Position numbers and translations under genes: made by a program. The notes below the pieces were generated by a model. The model was not told where the DNA came from and made no database searches. It was given only the letters and a program-made list of their open reading frames with translations. Of a DNA stretch of 64,000 nucleotides, positions 50,609 to 59,390 are shown one piece after another. The DNA comes from QQWI01 sp964522015 (lineage in GTDB: Bacteria > Bacillota > Clostridia > Peptostreptococcales > Acidaminobacteraceae): assembly GCA_964522015.1 (NCBI GenBank), contig CAZFST010000024.1, positions 1 to 64,000 of the forward strand, read 5' to 3'. Positions within the stretch are counted from its first letter, which is position 1. Every line of letters begins with the position of its first letter.

Positions 50609-52807
50609 TTATTTCTTCAATCCTGCCAATGCCTTTGCAAATGGATTATTTGGATCAACTGTATCGCTTGGCTCTTTATCAGCCTTGTCCTTTTGTTCCA
50701 AATAGGCCTTATAATCGTTTTTGCCACCCTTGCTGCCTTCTGCCTCTCGGCGCTTTTCAAAAGCACTTAGGCGCTCTCTATAACCGCAGCGACAGGTAAA
50801 CATTTTGTCATCTCCAGCAGACACTAGGGTCATTTTCTTTTTACACTCTGGGCACCTTGCATTGGTTTCCCTAGCAGTGCTCTCCCGGTGACCACAGTTC
50901 CGATCAGGGCATACAAGAGATTTACCCGTTTTAGTTTGAACTGATAATAGCTTTTGCCCGCATTTTGGACAAGGTGTCGTTGAAACATTATCATGTTTAA
51001 AGGCAGTCGCAGACCCTTTAATCCCAGCCACAATTTCTTGGGTATAAAGACGCATCTCAGCTACAAAGTCAGAACCTTTCAATTGACCCTTAGCAATGCG
51101 ATCCAACTTGATTTCCCACTGAGCTGTCAATCTTGGAGATTTAAGATCCTTAGGTGCCACCTCTAAAAGTTGTCGACCCTTGTTGGTCATATGAACCTGT
51201 TGCCCCTTTAACTCTAGTAAAAATCCACCAAAGAGCTTTTCCATAATATCAGCCCGGGTTGCAACGGTTCCAAGGCCACCGGTTTCACCGAGAATTTTCT
51301 TAAGGGCCTGTTGATTCCCACTGTTAGAATCCTGCTCATTCACCTCGTCCAAGGGGGGATTTTCCATAGCCCCTAGTAAGGTCCCTTCAGTATAATATGG
51401 TGGTGGTGCGGTTTGACCCTTAGTCTTTTTATAAACAATCGGGGTTAACACTTGACCCACCTTAAACTCAGGCAAACTATCCCCACCGGCACCTGACCCC
51501 GAACCATAAAGGGCCTTCCACCCTTGATCAAGGTTCCGCTTGCCCTTTGTGACAAATGATAATTTCCCCACCACAGCTCTCACAGATGTTTCTTCATATC
51601 GATGAACCGGCATTAAAGCTGCCATAAATCGCTTTGCAACCATGTCGTAAATCAGCCAGTCCTCCCGCTCCACACCCCTTGTGCGTAATGGTTCCTCTGT
51701 TGGAATAATCGCATGATGATCGCTTACTTTACTATTATCCACCACCGACTTCGTCACCTGATAGCCATCTTTTAATAGCTTTTGTGCAAATTCCCTATGG
51801 CTGTCATCCTTTAAAGCCATCAAACGATCTCGAAGCGTACCCACCATATCAGAAGTCAAGTATTTAGAATCCGTTCTCGGATACGTCAAAGCCTTATGCT
51901 GCTCATAAAGCCGCTGTACAATTGACAGTGTTTTTTTAGGTGAGAAGCCAAAACTCGCATGGGCTTCCTTTTGAAGTTCAGTCAGATCATATAGTAAGGG
52001 GGCCGCCAATTGTTTTGATTGTTTGGACACATCCGCCACCTTCAAACCCTCTGAACCAACACTCGTCAGCAAACTATCTACCAGCTTCTCATCAAAAAAA
52101 GTCTTCTGATGCATGCCATCTTCATAGGTAAAAGTCACTGCACCCCATTGAGCCGATAGGCCAAAAAAGTCTTTGGGTACAAAGCGTTTAATCACATCTT
52201 CCCGGGCCTTGACCATGGCAAGGGTCGGTGTTTGAACCCGTCCACAGCTCAGGGGAATATTAAACTTAGTGGTCAGTGCACGGGTTGCATTGATGCCAAC
52301 CAACCAATCTCCTTCAGCCCTTGCCACAGCTGCATGATAAAGAGTCTCATACTGCTTTCCAGGTTTCAAGGCATTAAAACCCTCTCGGATAGCTTTATCA
52401 GTAACCGACGAAATCCACAGGCGCTTAATGGGTTTTTTAGAACCCGCTTTTTCTAAAATCCAACGGGCTACTAGTTCTCCTTCTCTCCCGGCATCAGTTG
52501 CTATCACTACTTCAGAAATGTCCTGGCGATTAAGCAACGCCTTAATGGCGTTGAAATGCTTGGCCGTCTTTGGCATCACCACTAATTTTAAATGTGCCGG
52601 CAACAGAGGAAGATCTTCTAAAACCCAGTGGGAATACTTCTTATCATACTGCTCCGGATCTGCATGGGTGACTAAATGACCATAGGCCCAAGTCACAATC
52701 ACCCTATCCCCTTCATAGTAGGCTCCTCGATTATCTCTTGCCCCCATAACCCTTGCAATTTCTTTTGCAACAGATGGTTTCTCTGCCAGTATAAATTGTT
52801 TTGCCAT
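50609..52807 (-). CDS. topB: DNA topoisomerase III
   Basis: A 732-residue type IA topoisomerase. An N-terminal Toprim domain (FILAEKPSVAKEIARVMGA, ATDAGREGELVARWI) precedes the catalytic region with the active-site tyrosine in ALTYPRTDSKYLT and the family block CGRVQTPTLAMV. Two C-terminal zinc-binding repeats (CPKCGQ..CPDRNC and CPECKK..CRCGY) are followed by a charged tail. It cleaves single strands and decatenates DNA. Gram-positive mobile elements also carry TopB copies, but this one sits among ordinary chromosomal genes. Confidence 0.93.
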   Translation of the reverse strand: MAKQFILAEKPSVAKEIARVMGARDNRGAYYEGDRVIVTWAYGHLVTHADPEQYDKKYSHWVLEDLPLLPAHLKLVVMPKTAKHFNAIKALLNRQDISEVVIATDAGREGELVARWILEKAGSKKPIKRLWISSVTDKAIREGFNALKPGKQYETLYHAAVARAEGDWLVGINATRALTTKFNIPLSCGRVQTPTLAMVKAREDVIKRFVPKDFFGLSAQWGAVTFTYEDGMHQKTFFDEKLVDSLLTSVGSEGLKVADVSKQSKQLAAPLLYDLTELQKEAHASFGFSPKKTLSIVQRLYEQHKALTYPRTDSKYLTSDMVGTLRDRLMALKDDSHREFAQKLLKDGYQVTKSVVDNSKVSDHHAIIPTEEPLRTRGVEREDWLIYDMVAKRFMAALMPVHRYEETSVRAVVGKLSFVTKGKRNLDQGWKALYGSGSGAGGDSLPEFKVGQVLTPIVYKKTKGQTAPPPYYTEGTLLGAMENPPLDEVNEQDSNSGNQQALKKILGETGGLGTVATRADIMEKLFGGFLLELKGQQVHMTNKGRQLLEVAPKDLKSPRLTAQWEIKLDRIAKGQLKGSDFVAEMRLYTQEIVAGIKGSATAFKHDNVSTTPCPKCGQKLLSVQTKTGKSLVCPDRNCGHRESTARETNARCPECKKKMTLVSAGDDKMFTCRCGYRERLSAFEKRREAEGSKGGKNDYKAYLEQKDKADKEPSDTVDPNNPFAKALAGLKK

Positions 52808-52894
52808 CCCATAACCTCTTTATCTGTGTCAGTATATAGATGGTTTGAGTGTCATAAGTAAGTTTCGCACCCAAACCATAGTTCTCATTATATC

Positions 52895-52921
52895 AAAACC
52901 CGCCACAGTGTGGCGGGTTTT
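52895..52921. terminator. terminator after the S-layer homology gene
   Basis: A perfect dyad, AAAACCCGCCACA with TGTGGCGGGTTTT, around one base. T-rich ends face the minus strand. It separates the S-layer gene from topB. Confidence 0.8.
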
Positions 52922-52968
52922 GTGACTTGCTTACGCTTTTTTAAAAAGCAATCTGGTTTTAATGTAAA

Positions 52969-55266
52969 TCAAGGTGTCTTTGGCACAGTAATGGCGGAAC
53001 CAGACGTAGTTGGTGGAACAGGTATTACTGGTGCAATTTTATAAACCACAGTTTTTTGTACAGTGGATTTTAAGTTGTACTTATTTTTAGCGACAATCGT
53101 CACAGTATTTGAACCTTCAGTTAGGGTCAGAGTGGTTGTGAATTTCCCATCTTTGATAACAACAACAACATCATTAACTGTCAAAACAAGATTGTTATCC
53201 CACAAATCTTGTACCATACCCGCAATGACGAGAGATGCTTCATTAACCGTTTCGGACAATGGCGATAATAGTAATGTTGGAGCTGTTAGGGGGGCTAATT
53301 TAATCGTTTTATTAATCGTCACAGTTTGCCCTGTCTTATTCACTGCACGAACAGTGAAATAATTATCACCGTCCACTAGGTTAACAGCAAATGAGAACTC
53401 ATGGTTGCTGCCACTTATAATCGCCTCTTTGTCATTAATATAGACCTTTGTACCTTGAACAAAATTAGCAATACGACCTTGTATTTGCAAAGCTTTTTCC
53501 TGTGTTAACACAGGACAATTCAAGAAAACAACTTCTGGTAACGCTGTTTTATAAAGGATTGTGCGAGTTTCTTTTGTTACTTTCCCTGCAGTGTTGGTTA
53601 AAATAAATTCAAATTTATTCTCACCATCTTTAAGTGCAAGGGTTTCAGACCATTGCTTTGCTTGATCTACATTCCATGTTGATTCAACCAACTTGCCGTT
53701 GATTGTCAGCTTAGTTGTATAATGTTTATCATATATCGTACCATTAACTTTGACAGTCGGTACAGCTACTTCTGTGGGACATTCAAGAATTTTTAGAGTT
53801 GGTGCATCCATCACATACTTGATTGTTTTGACTTCTTTAATGACTTTGCCAATAGCGTTAGTCAAAACAAATTCAAACGTATTATCACCTTCTTTAAGAA
53901 TAACAGATTCAGACCATAGTTTTATATTATTTGAAGTCCATATTTCATCAACTGATTGACCATTAACAGTCAATTTAACCGAATAGTTTGGATCCACCAT
54001 TGTACCGCGAATCGTTACTTTATTGGTTGCCACTTGCGTTGGACATTCCGTAAATGTCAAGACCGGTAAACCAGCTTGATACATGATTGTTTTAGTTTCT
54101 TTAACTACTTTACCTGAAAGATTTGTCAAAGCAATTTCAAAAATATTTTGTCCTTCTTTAAGTTGTAAAGTTTGAGACCAACTATCCTTAGTGTCTGCAC
54201 GCCATGTCCGATCTACAAATTTTCCGTTAATCGTCAATAATACCGTTTCTTTTTGATCGAACATGGTGCCTCTAATAGTCACTTCTTTTTTTGTAGAGAC
54301 GGCTGGGCAATCCGTAATCTTTAGTTCGGGTGCGCTGACTTCATATTTTGCAGTCAATGTGAGGGTTTTAACCTTCGCACCTTTTGTACCAACAATCACA
54401 AATACTTTTTCCCCTTCGGCTGTAAATCTATGGTTAACTGTGCCTACCAGATCACCATTTCGATCCTCGGTCATGTTTACAACATCCCCATTAACAGTCA
54501 CTTTAGTACCAACTTCCGACTTGATTTTAAGGATACTATCTGCTGGTTTTTCACCTTTTGTGATAGAAGCCGTTAAAACGACGTCAGAGTTGATATCCGA
54601 ATATGCTTGCTTGGTTGCTCTGTTCAAGAGTACCACAGCCTCAGCACGGCTTATGCCTTTATTGGGAGCAAAAGAACCATCAGGGTAACCGCCGATAATC
54701 TTCTTTTCAACAGCGATATTAATATATGGTAATAAGGACGGCGAGATTTCATCGGCATCAAAGAAACGATTTTCTGCTGCATGGCTATCTTTAACATCAT
54801 TTTTGGTGTAACCCATCATTCTAACTAATGCCACTGCAATATCTTCTCGAGCTGCAAATTCAGCACCATGAAAAGCTGGTTTCCCACCAAAGGGATTATT
54901 GTACCCTGTTAAAAATTCTTTGCAGGTTTCAACAAATGAATATGCCCAATCTCCTGGGTTCAAATCGGAAAATGTAGGGCTAATTGGGGTGATCTGCGGT
55001 GCGTTGAATGAAAGTACCAACATTTTAGCAAATGCTTCTCTGCTAACGCCCTGATCCGGTGAAAAATTACCATTGCCATTACCATTGACTATTTTCTCCC
55101 CTGCGAAGTACTGAATTTCTTTACTTGCCCAGTGATTTGATGGTACATCGTTAAAGATGATAGTATTGTTATTACCACTGACGTTATTAACTACATTTGC
55201 AAAACTCATGTTAAATGGCGTGAGGATTACCAATGCCGCTAAGACTAAGGATAAAATACGTTTCAT
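52969..55266 (-). CDS. S-layer homology protein with Ig-like repeats
   Basis: A 765-residue secreted cell-wall protein. A signal peptide (residues 1-24) is followed by SLH segments (about 38-215; for example NHWASKEIQYFAGEKIVNGNGNGNF trimmed to its core FSPDQGVSREAF, and GGYPDGSFAPNKGISRAEAVVLLNRA) that bind wall polysaccharide. After a spacer domain come about five repeats of ~80-90 residues with the pattern CP..KVTIRGT..D..LTVNG..W...L.LKEGDN.FE..LTN..GKV.KE. Most repeats open with a lone Cys-Pro pair, unusual for extracellular proteins. The role is adhesive or structural by inference. GGAGG precedes the ATG. Confidence 0.9.
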   Translation of the reverse strand: MKRILSLVLAALVILTPFNMSFANVVNNVSGNNNTIIFNDVPSNHWASKEIQYFAGEKIVNGNGNGNFSPDQGVSREAFAKMLVLSFNAPQITPISPTFSDLNPGDWAYSFVETCKEFLTGYNNPFGGKPAFHGAEFAAREDIAVALVRMMGYTKNDVKDSHAAENRFFDADEISPSLLPYINIAVEKKIIGGYPDGSFAPNKGISRAEAVVLLNRATKQAYSDINSDVVLTASITKGEKPADSILKIKSEVGTKVTVNGDVVNMTEDRNGDLVGTVNHRFTAEGEKVFVIVGTKGAKVKTLTLTAKYEVSAPELKITDCPAVSTKKEVTIRGTMFDQKETVLLTINGKFVDRTWRADTKDSWSQTLQLKEGQNIFEIALTNLSGKVVKETKTIMYQAGLPVLTFTECPTQVATNKVTIRGTMVDPNYSVKLTVNGQSVDEIWTSNNIKLWSESVILKEGDNTFEFVLTNAIGKVIKEVKTIKYVMDAPTLKILECPTEVAVPTVKVNGTIYDKHYTTKLTINGKLVESTWNVDQAKQWSETLALKDGENKFEFILTNTAGKVTKETRTILYKTALPEVVFLNCPVLTQEKALQIQGRIANFVQGTKVYINDKEAIISGSNHEFSFAVNLVDGDNYFTVRAVNKTGQTVTINKTIKLAPLTAPTLLLSPLSETVNEASLVIAGMVQDLWDNNLVLTVNDVVVVIKDGKFTTTLTLTEGSNTVTIVAKNKYNLKSTVQKTVVYKIAPVIPVPPTTSGSAITVPKTP

Positions 55267-55402
55267 ACAGGCCTCCTAAATTCTCAATACAAGGTACGAT
55301 ACCTTGACCAACAGTCATAGTATAACTGATTGTTAGGCATATCATGGTTAAATCACAGAATTGATAAGGTTCTGTAATGCAAATGTCATTAATAGAGAGT
55401 TC

Positions 55403-56380
55403 TCAATGGTTTTTCATTTGACACACTTGCTCCCAAAATTGTTTGAGCTGCACGGCATTTTGATCTAGTAGCCAATCTGTTGCAGCTAATGGCATGTGTA
55501 AGATGTGATGACAGGCACTCACAATCAAGCAATGGAAATCGCCATAACCAAACGCCTGGTAGACTTGATGGACTTCCTTATGGCGGATGCCATGGGCATT
55601 TGAAAAATACACAAGATCTAAGAGATGTTTGATGCCTATGACATAGTTCAAATGAATTCTACGCATATCGTTGATGATATACATGTAATGGAGCGCTGGA
55701 ACTGGCACCATCAGGGCAACCCCCTCAACATTTAAAAGGATTGGATTGGCATAAATCTGTTCGAACAATTGTCCATCTATAGGGGAAATCTCTTTTATAT
55801 ATTGTGACTCCGTATGTATAACAGAAGGCCTATTACATACTGAAAATAAAGTAATATTCAGACCATCAGGTTTAGAAAAATAAGTGATTGATAAGTGATC
55901 ACCATCTACCATATTGCCATTTTTTTTGCTGCCGTCTATGATAATACTTTCATTCATACTACTTTCAGTCATACTTTCAGCATAGTCATCACAATTTCGC
56001 GAGTACTTGAGGCCAATCAATTGCATTTGTACACGGGTTAAATCAGTCCTTGAAACCAATAGTTCGCAATCCCCTAAAATTCTTGAAGTCTGGTGAGGAT
56101 AAGATTCTGCAAGGCTTAGTCCTTTCATGAAAACCACTTTTATATCCTCTTTTATAAAGGCATTTGCTAATTCTTGAATTTCTCGAACGTTCTTTTGATA
56201 CTTTAATAAATGGGATATACGCTCATTGAGAAACGGCAATTGGCTTTCACAACGCATTAAATAATGATTAGCGAGATCATGATGTTTCATAAAATTCATA
56301 TCACTTTCACAATATGCCAAATGTTGAGATTCATCCACTATACTACGCAGTAAAATATGGTAATCAGATTGAAAATCCAT
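55403..56380 (-). CDS. nucleotidyltransferase-like protein (NTP_transf_5 type)
   Basis: A 325-residue protein with the layout of the uncharacterised nucleotidyltransferase family often seen beside PqqD-like proteins in peptide clusters. A helical N-terminus is followed by VVFMKGLSLAESYP and RILGDCELLV. The family usually shows R..(G)D.D.L; here the second acidic residue is Glu. No metal triad can be confirmed. The start at 56380 has AAAGGTGATT upstream; an ATG 26 codons earlier lacks a ribosome site. The only PqqD-like gene in the window is 21 kb away, so a functional link is speculative. Confidence 0.65.
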   Translation of the reverse strand: MDFQSDYHILLRSIVDESQHLAYCESDMNFMKHHDLANHYLMRCESQLPFLNERISHLLKYQKNVREIQELANAFIKEDIKVVFMKGLSLAESYPHQTSRILGDCELLVSRTDLTRVQMQLIGLKYSRNCDDYAESMTESSMNESIIIDGSKKNGNMVDGDHLSITYFSKPDGLNITLFSVCNRPSVIHTESQYIKEISPIDGQLFEQIYANPILLNVEGVALMVPVPALHYMYIINDMRRIHLNYVIGIKHLLDLVYFSNAHGIRHKEVHQVYQAFGYGDFHCLIVSACHHILHMPLAATDWLLDQNAVQLKQFWEQVCQMKNH

Positions 56381-56633
56381 TAGAATCACCTTTCTTAACT
56401 CATAACCAGTCCTTTGACTCGATGAGTTCATTATATGCAATCCACGGATATTCTTCATGAAAAAAGAATGAATTTAAGAATGAATTTAAGAATAAATTCA
56501 AAATAAGTTCAAAATAAGTTGCTTTTATCATCATTAAGCGTGCTATACTTTCTCTCTACCCATTAATTAAAGTTGCATAAAGCTACTTTATTAAGAGGAA
56601 GTGTACTTCTAACTTACAAGAAAGGCTCAACAA

Positions 56634-57500
56634 ATGAAAAAAGCAATTCGCATAACCAGTCTGATTGTCATCTCAGCCGTGCTACTGATAATTTATATGA
56701 TTTTTATAGAACCTACTCTTTTGCGTATAAATCAGGTTAAATTAAGTTATTCAACACTAGAGCATGCAACACAAGCTAAATTCGATACCGATAACAACCT
56801 AAAAATTATTCAATTCACCGATACACATTTAGGACCCTTTTATAGTTTGCAAGACCTTCACCGTGTAGTCGTTCTAATTAATAAGCAACAACCAGATTTG
56901 GTCTTTTTCACCGGGGATTTGATGGATATACCTTCAGCATTCCCCAATAAAGAAGGAGTCATTAAGGAATTAGAGCAAATTAAGAGTCGATTTGGCAAAT
57001 TTGCTGTTTGGGGTAATCGGGATTACGGTGGTGGCGGGGCCAGAACATACGCTGACCTAATGGAACAATCAGGGTTTGAATTACTCATGAATAATCACGT
57101 TTACCTCAACATTAAAGGCACTAACATTGGAATTTTCGGAGGGGATGACGCCATGATGGGTTCTCCAGATTCCCTGGTAACTGTAGAAGGTATTGATCCA
57201 ACTGCACTCAACCTTTTATTGATTCACCAACCAGATCCAATTGTTGATTATAAAGATATGCCAATCGACTTTGCATTTAGCGGGCATAGTCATGGTGGGC
57301 AAATCGCGCTCCCCTTTTATGGGGCTCTAAAAAGAAATGTCCTTTCCGAAGACTATAACAAAGGTTTATACAACTTGGAAACCCTTAGAAACACGCAACT
57401 CTTTGTTAGTAGTGGACTTGGTAATACTAGACTACCCTTCAGATTTCTCAATATACCTGAAATTTGCGTTTTTAATATTCCACTACCCTACAGCAACTAG
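56634..57500 (+). CDS. membrane-anchored metallophosphoesterase
   Basis: A 288-residue calcineurin-like phosphoesterase behind one N-terminal membrane segment (about residues 5-25), in the style of YkuE/YaeI. Metal-binding motifs in order are FTDTHLG, FTGDLMD, VWGNRDYG, LIHQPD and FSGHSHGGQ. The third motif normally reads GNHD; the Arg in place of His removes one usual catalytic residue. YaeI-type relatives act on lipid A or other phospholipid head groups at the membrane. It is a single gene. Confidence 0.85.
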   Translation: MKKAIRITSLIVISAVLLIIYMIFIEPTLLRINQVKLSYSTLEHATQAKFDTDNNLKIIQFTDTHLGPFYSLQDLHRVVVLINKQQPDLVFFTGDLMDIPSAFPNKEGVIKELEQIKSRFGKFAVWGNRDYGGGGARTYADLMEQSGFELLMNNHVYLNIKGTNIGIFGGDDAMMGSPDSLVTVEGIDPTALNLLLIHQPDPIVDYKDMPIDFAFSGHSHGGQIALPFYGALKRNVLSEDYNKGLYNLETLRNTQLFVSSGLGNTRLPFRFLNIPEICVFNIPLPYSN

Positions 57501-57623
57501 CGGATTACTCAGGACACCGGGCCTCAAACCAACAATACACATATAAAATTTTAAAAACAGATTAAAACTTTCTAAATTGGTTATAGATAGATTGAAACAA
57601 CTATCTTACTGAGGAGGTGCCTT

Positions 57624-59285
57624 TTGTTATTTGATCAGTTTAAGAACACGACAATTGAAGAAGTGCTCGCATTTTCTGAGGCAATCGCCTTAAGCGCTTC
57701 TGATGCCCTCATTATTATGTCCAACGATGGCCAAATTGTTTTTTCCAATCCAAAAGCACAAGTTTTTCTGCCTTGTTTTATGGATATTACAGCTCTATAC
57801 TCTCCACTTAGTTCCATGATTAACAGCACATACGAGACACAGTGCCTCTTGGATTCTCACAAGCAAATACCCGTAGAAGTCACAATCAAGGAATTTTACA
57901 TCAATCAAATTGTTTATTTCACCTTGGTCATTCGAGACATTACAGAAAAAAAAGCTTTTGAAACCCGTATTCGCACATACGCATTCTACGATACATTGAC
58001 AAATTTGCCTAATCGCATACTTCTTAAAGAGCGCATGACCACAGAACTCATTCGGCTAAAGCGGACTCACACCAGATTAGGTGTCTTCTTTATAGATCTT
58101 GATCGCTTTAAATTTATCAATGATACACTTGGACACGAAGCAGGGGATGCTCTTTTAATCGCTGTCGGTAGACGGCTTGTTGAAACACTCCGGGAAGATG
58201 ACTTCGTAGCAAGACTTGGCGGAGATGAGTTTTTAGTCCTTGCACCTGGACTTACAAAAGATGAATATATCGGTAAAATAGCAGATAACCTAGTACAAGC
58301 ATTACAAGAACCCTTCAATTTAAGAGGTAAGACTATCCATATTTCCGGTAGTGTTGGCATTGCCCTTGCGCCTGAAGATGGTTCTACAGAAGTTGAACTT
58401 ATGGCAAATGCAGAAATTGCCATGTACCGTGCAAAAGAAAAAAATAAAGGCTCTTTCGAGTCCTTTACAAGAGAATTAAGCGAGAGAGCCATCTTACGGA
58501 TGGCACTGGAGCATGATTTGCGTAATGCCATAGAAGCTAATGAATTTGTAGTGTACTACCAACCAAAGGTCAATACCGTTACAGAAACCCTTGTGGGCAT
58601 GGAAGCGCTTGTCCGGTGGAATCATCCAAAACGTGGTTTAGTCCCTCCTAACGATTTCATTCCATTAGCAGAAGAAACTGGTCTAATTGTTCCAATTGGT
58701 AAATGGGTACTTGAAGAGGCGTGTAAACAAAACAAAGCTCTCCAAGATCAAGGTTTTCACCCAATCATCGTCTCAGTAAATCTATCCATGAGACAATTTG
58801 AAAAACAAGACATCGTACAAATCGTTACAGGGGTACTTGAAGCAAGCGGTCTAGAAGCCAAGTGGCTAGAGCTTGAAATCACAGAAAGTATTGCCATGCT
58901 CAATATTAATAACACGGTTGATGTGATTAAGCACTTGCAAAATATTGGGGTTCAATTTTCCATTGATGATTTTGGAACCGGGTATTCATCCCTTAGTAAG
59001 CTAGGTTCATTATCAGTTGATAAGTTGAAAATTGATAAATCCTTTATCAGTAATATGAATGACACAGAAAATGATTCCGTGATTGCCTCTACCATTTTAT
59101 CACTTGGAAAGAACCTCAATATGCAAATCATCGCAGAAGGGGTTGAAACCCTTGAACAAGTTGCTTTCTTAAAAGAGAATAACTGCGATGAAATGCAAGG
59201 TTACTATTACGGGAAACCAATGGACTTCGAGGCATTCAAGAAACTGTTCAGTACATTCGATAACAATATCAAATCTGGGAAATAA
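57624..59285 (+). CDS. GGDEF-EAL c-di-GMP turnover protein
   Basis: A 553-residue soluble protein: a PAS-like domain (about residues 10-110), GGDEF (about 120-285) and EAL (about 295-545). The cyclase signature is intact (RLGGDEF) with the inhibitory RxxD site REDD five residues before it. The phosphodiesterase signature is also intact (EALVRWNHP, ELEITES, DDFGTGYSSL, KIDKSFI, EGVET). Both activities are therefore possible, with one perhaps dominating. Translation starts at TTG, supported by GAGGAGGTG 6 bases upstream. There is no membrane segment. Confidence 0.92.
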   Translation: MLFDQFKNTTIEEVLAFSEAIALSASDALIIMSNDGQIVFSNPKAQVFLPCFMDITALYSPLSSMINSTYETQCLLDSHKQIPVEVTIKEFYINQIVYFTLVIRDITEKKAFETRIRTYAFYDTLTNLPNRILLKERMTTELIRLKRTHTRLGVFFIDLDRFKFINDTLGHEAGDALLIAVGRRLVETLREDDFVARLGGDEFLVLAPGLTKDEYIGKIADNLVQALQEPFNLRGKTIHISGSVGIALAPEDGSTEVELMANAEIAMYRAKEKNKGSFESFTRELSERAILRMALEHDLRNAIEANEFVVYYQPKVNTVTETLVGMEALVRWNHPKRGLVPPNDFIPLAEETGLIVPIGKWVLEEACKQNKALQDQGFHPIIVSVNLSMRQFEKQDIVQIVTGVLEASGLEAKWLELEITESIAMLNINNTVDVIKHLQNIGVQFSIDDFGTGYSSLSKLGSLSVDKLKIDKSFISNMNDTENDSVIASTILSLGKNLNMQIIAEGVETLEQVAFLKENNCDEMQGYYYGKPMDFEAFKKLFSTFDNNIKSGK

Positions 59286-59289
59286 AACA

Positions 59290-59327
59290 AAAGGGGTTCC
59301 GGTAAAATTCGGACCCCTTTCTTTTTT
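59290..59327 (+). terminator. terminator after the GGDEF-EAL gene
   Basis: AAAGGGGTtCCG pairs with CGGACCCCTTT (one bulge) and is followed by CTTTTTT. It can also act on the convergent ade transcript. Confidence 0.75.
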
Positions 59328-59340
59328 AAAAAAAACGACT

Positions 59341-59390
59341 CAGTGCCGGCTCACGGTCACCCAATCAGTGCCGGCTCACGGTCACCCAAT
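59341..59390. repeat. 25-bp tandem duplication across the end of ade
   Basis: Two exact adjacent copies of a 25-base unit beginning CAGTGCCGGC and ending TCACCCAAT. Each includes the hairpin GTG-CCG..CGG-CAC. The copy at 59366-59390 encodes the last residues of adenine deaminase, and the stop codon straddles the junction. The copy at 59341-59365 repeats the same tail beyond the stop. Confidence 0.85.

Noticed and set aside
50609..52807. TopB as evidence of an integrated conjugative element
   Set aside because: No relaxase, type IV secretion, integrase or attachment site is near; surrounding genes are ordinary chromosomal ones.
56465..56520. GAATGAATTTAA-like short repeats before the metallophosphoesterase gene
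   Set aside because: Low-complexity A/T-rich repeats with no clear regulatory structure beyond slippage.
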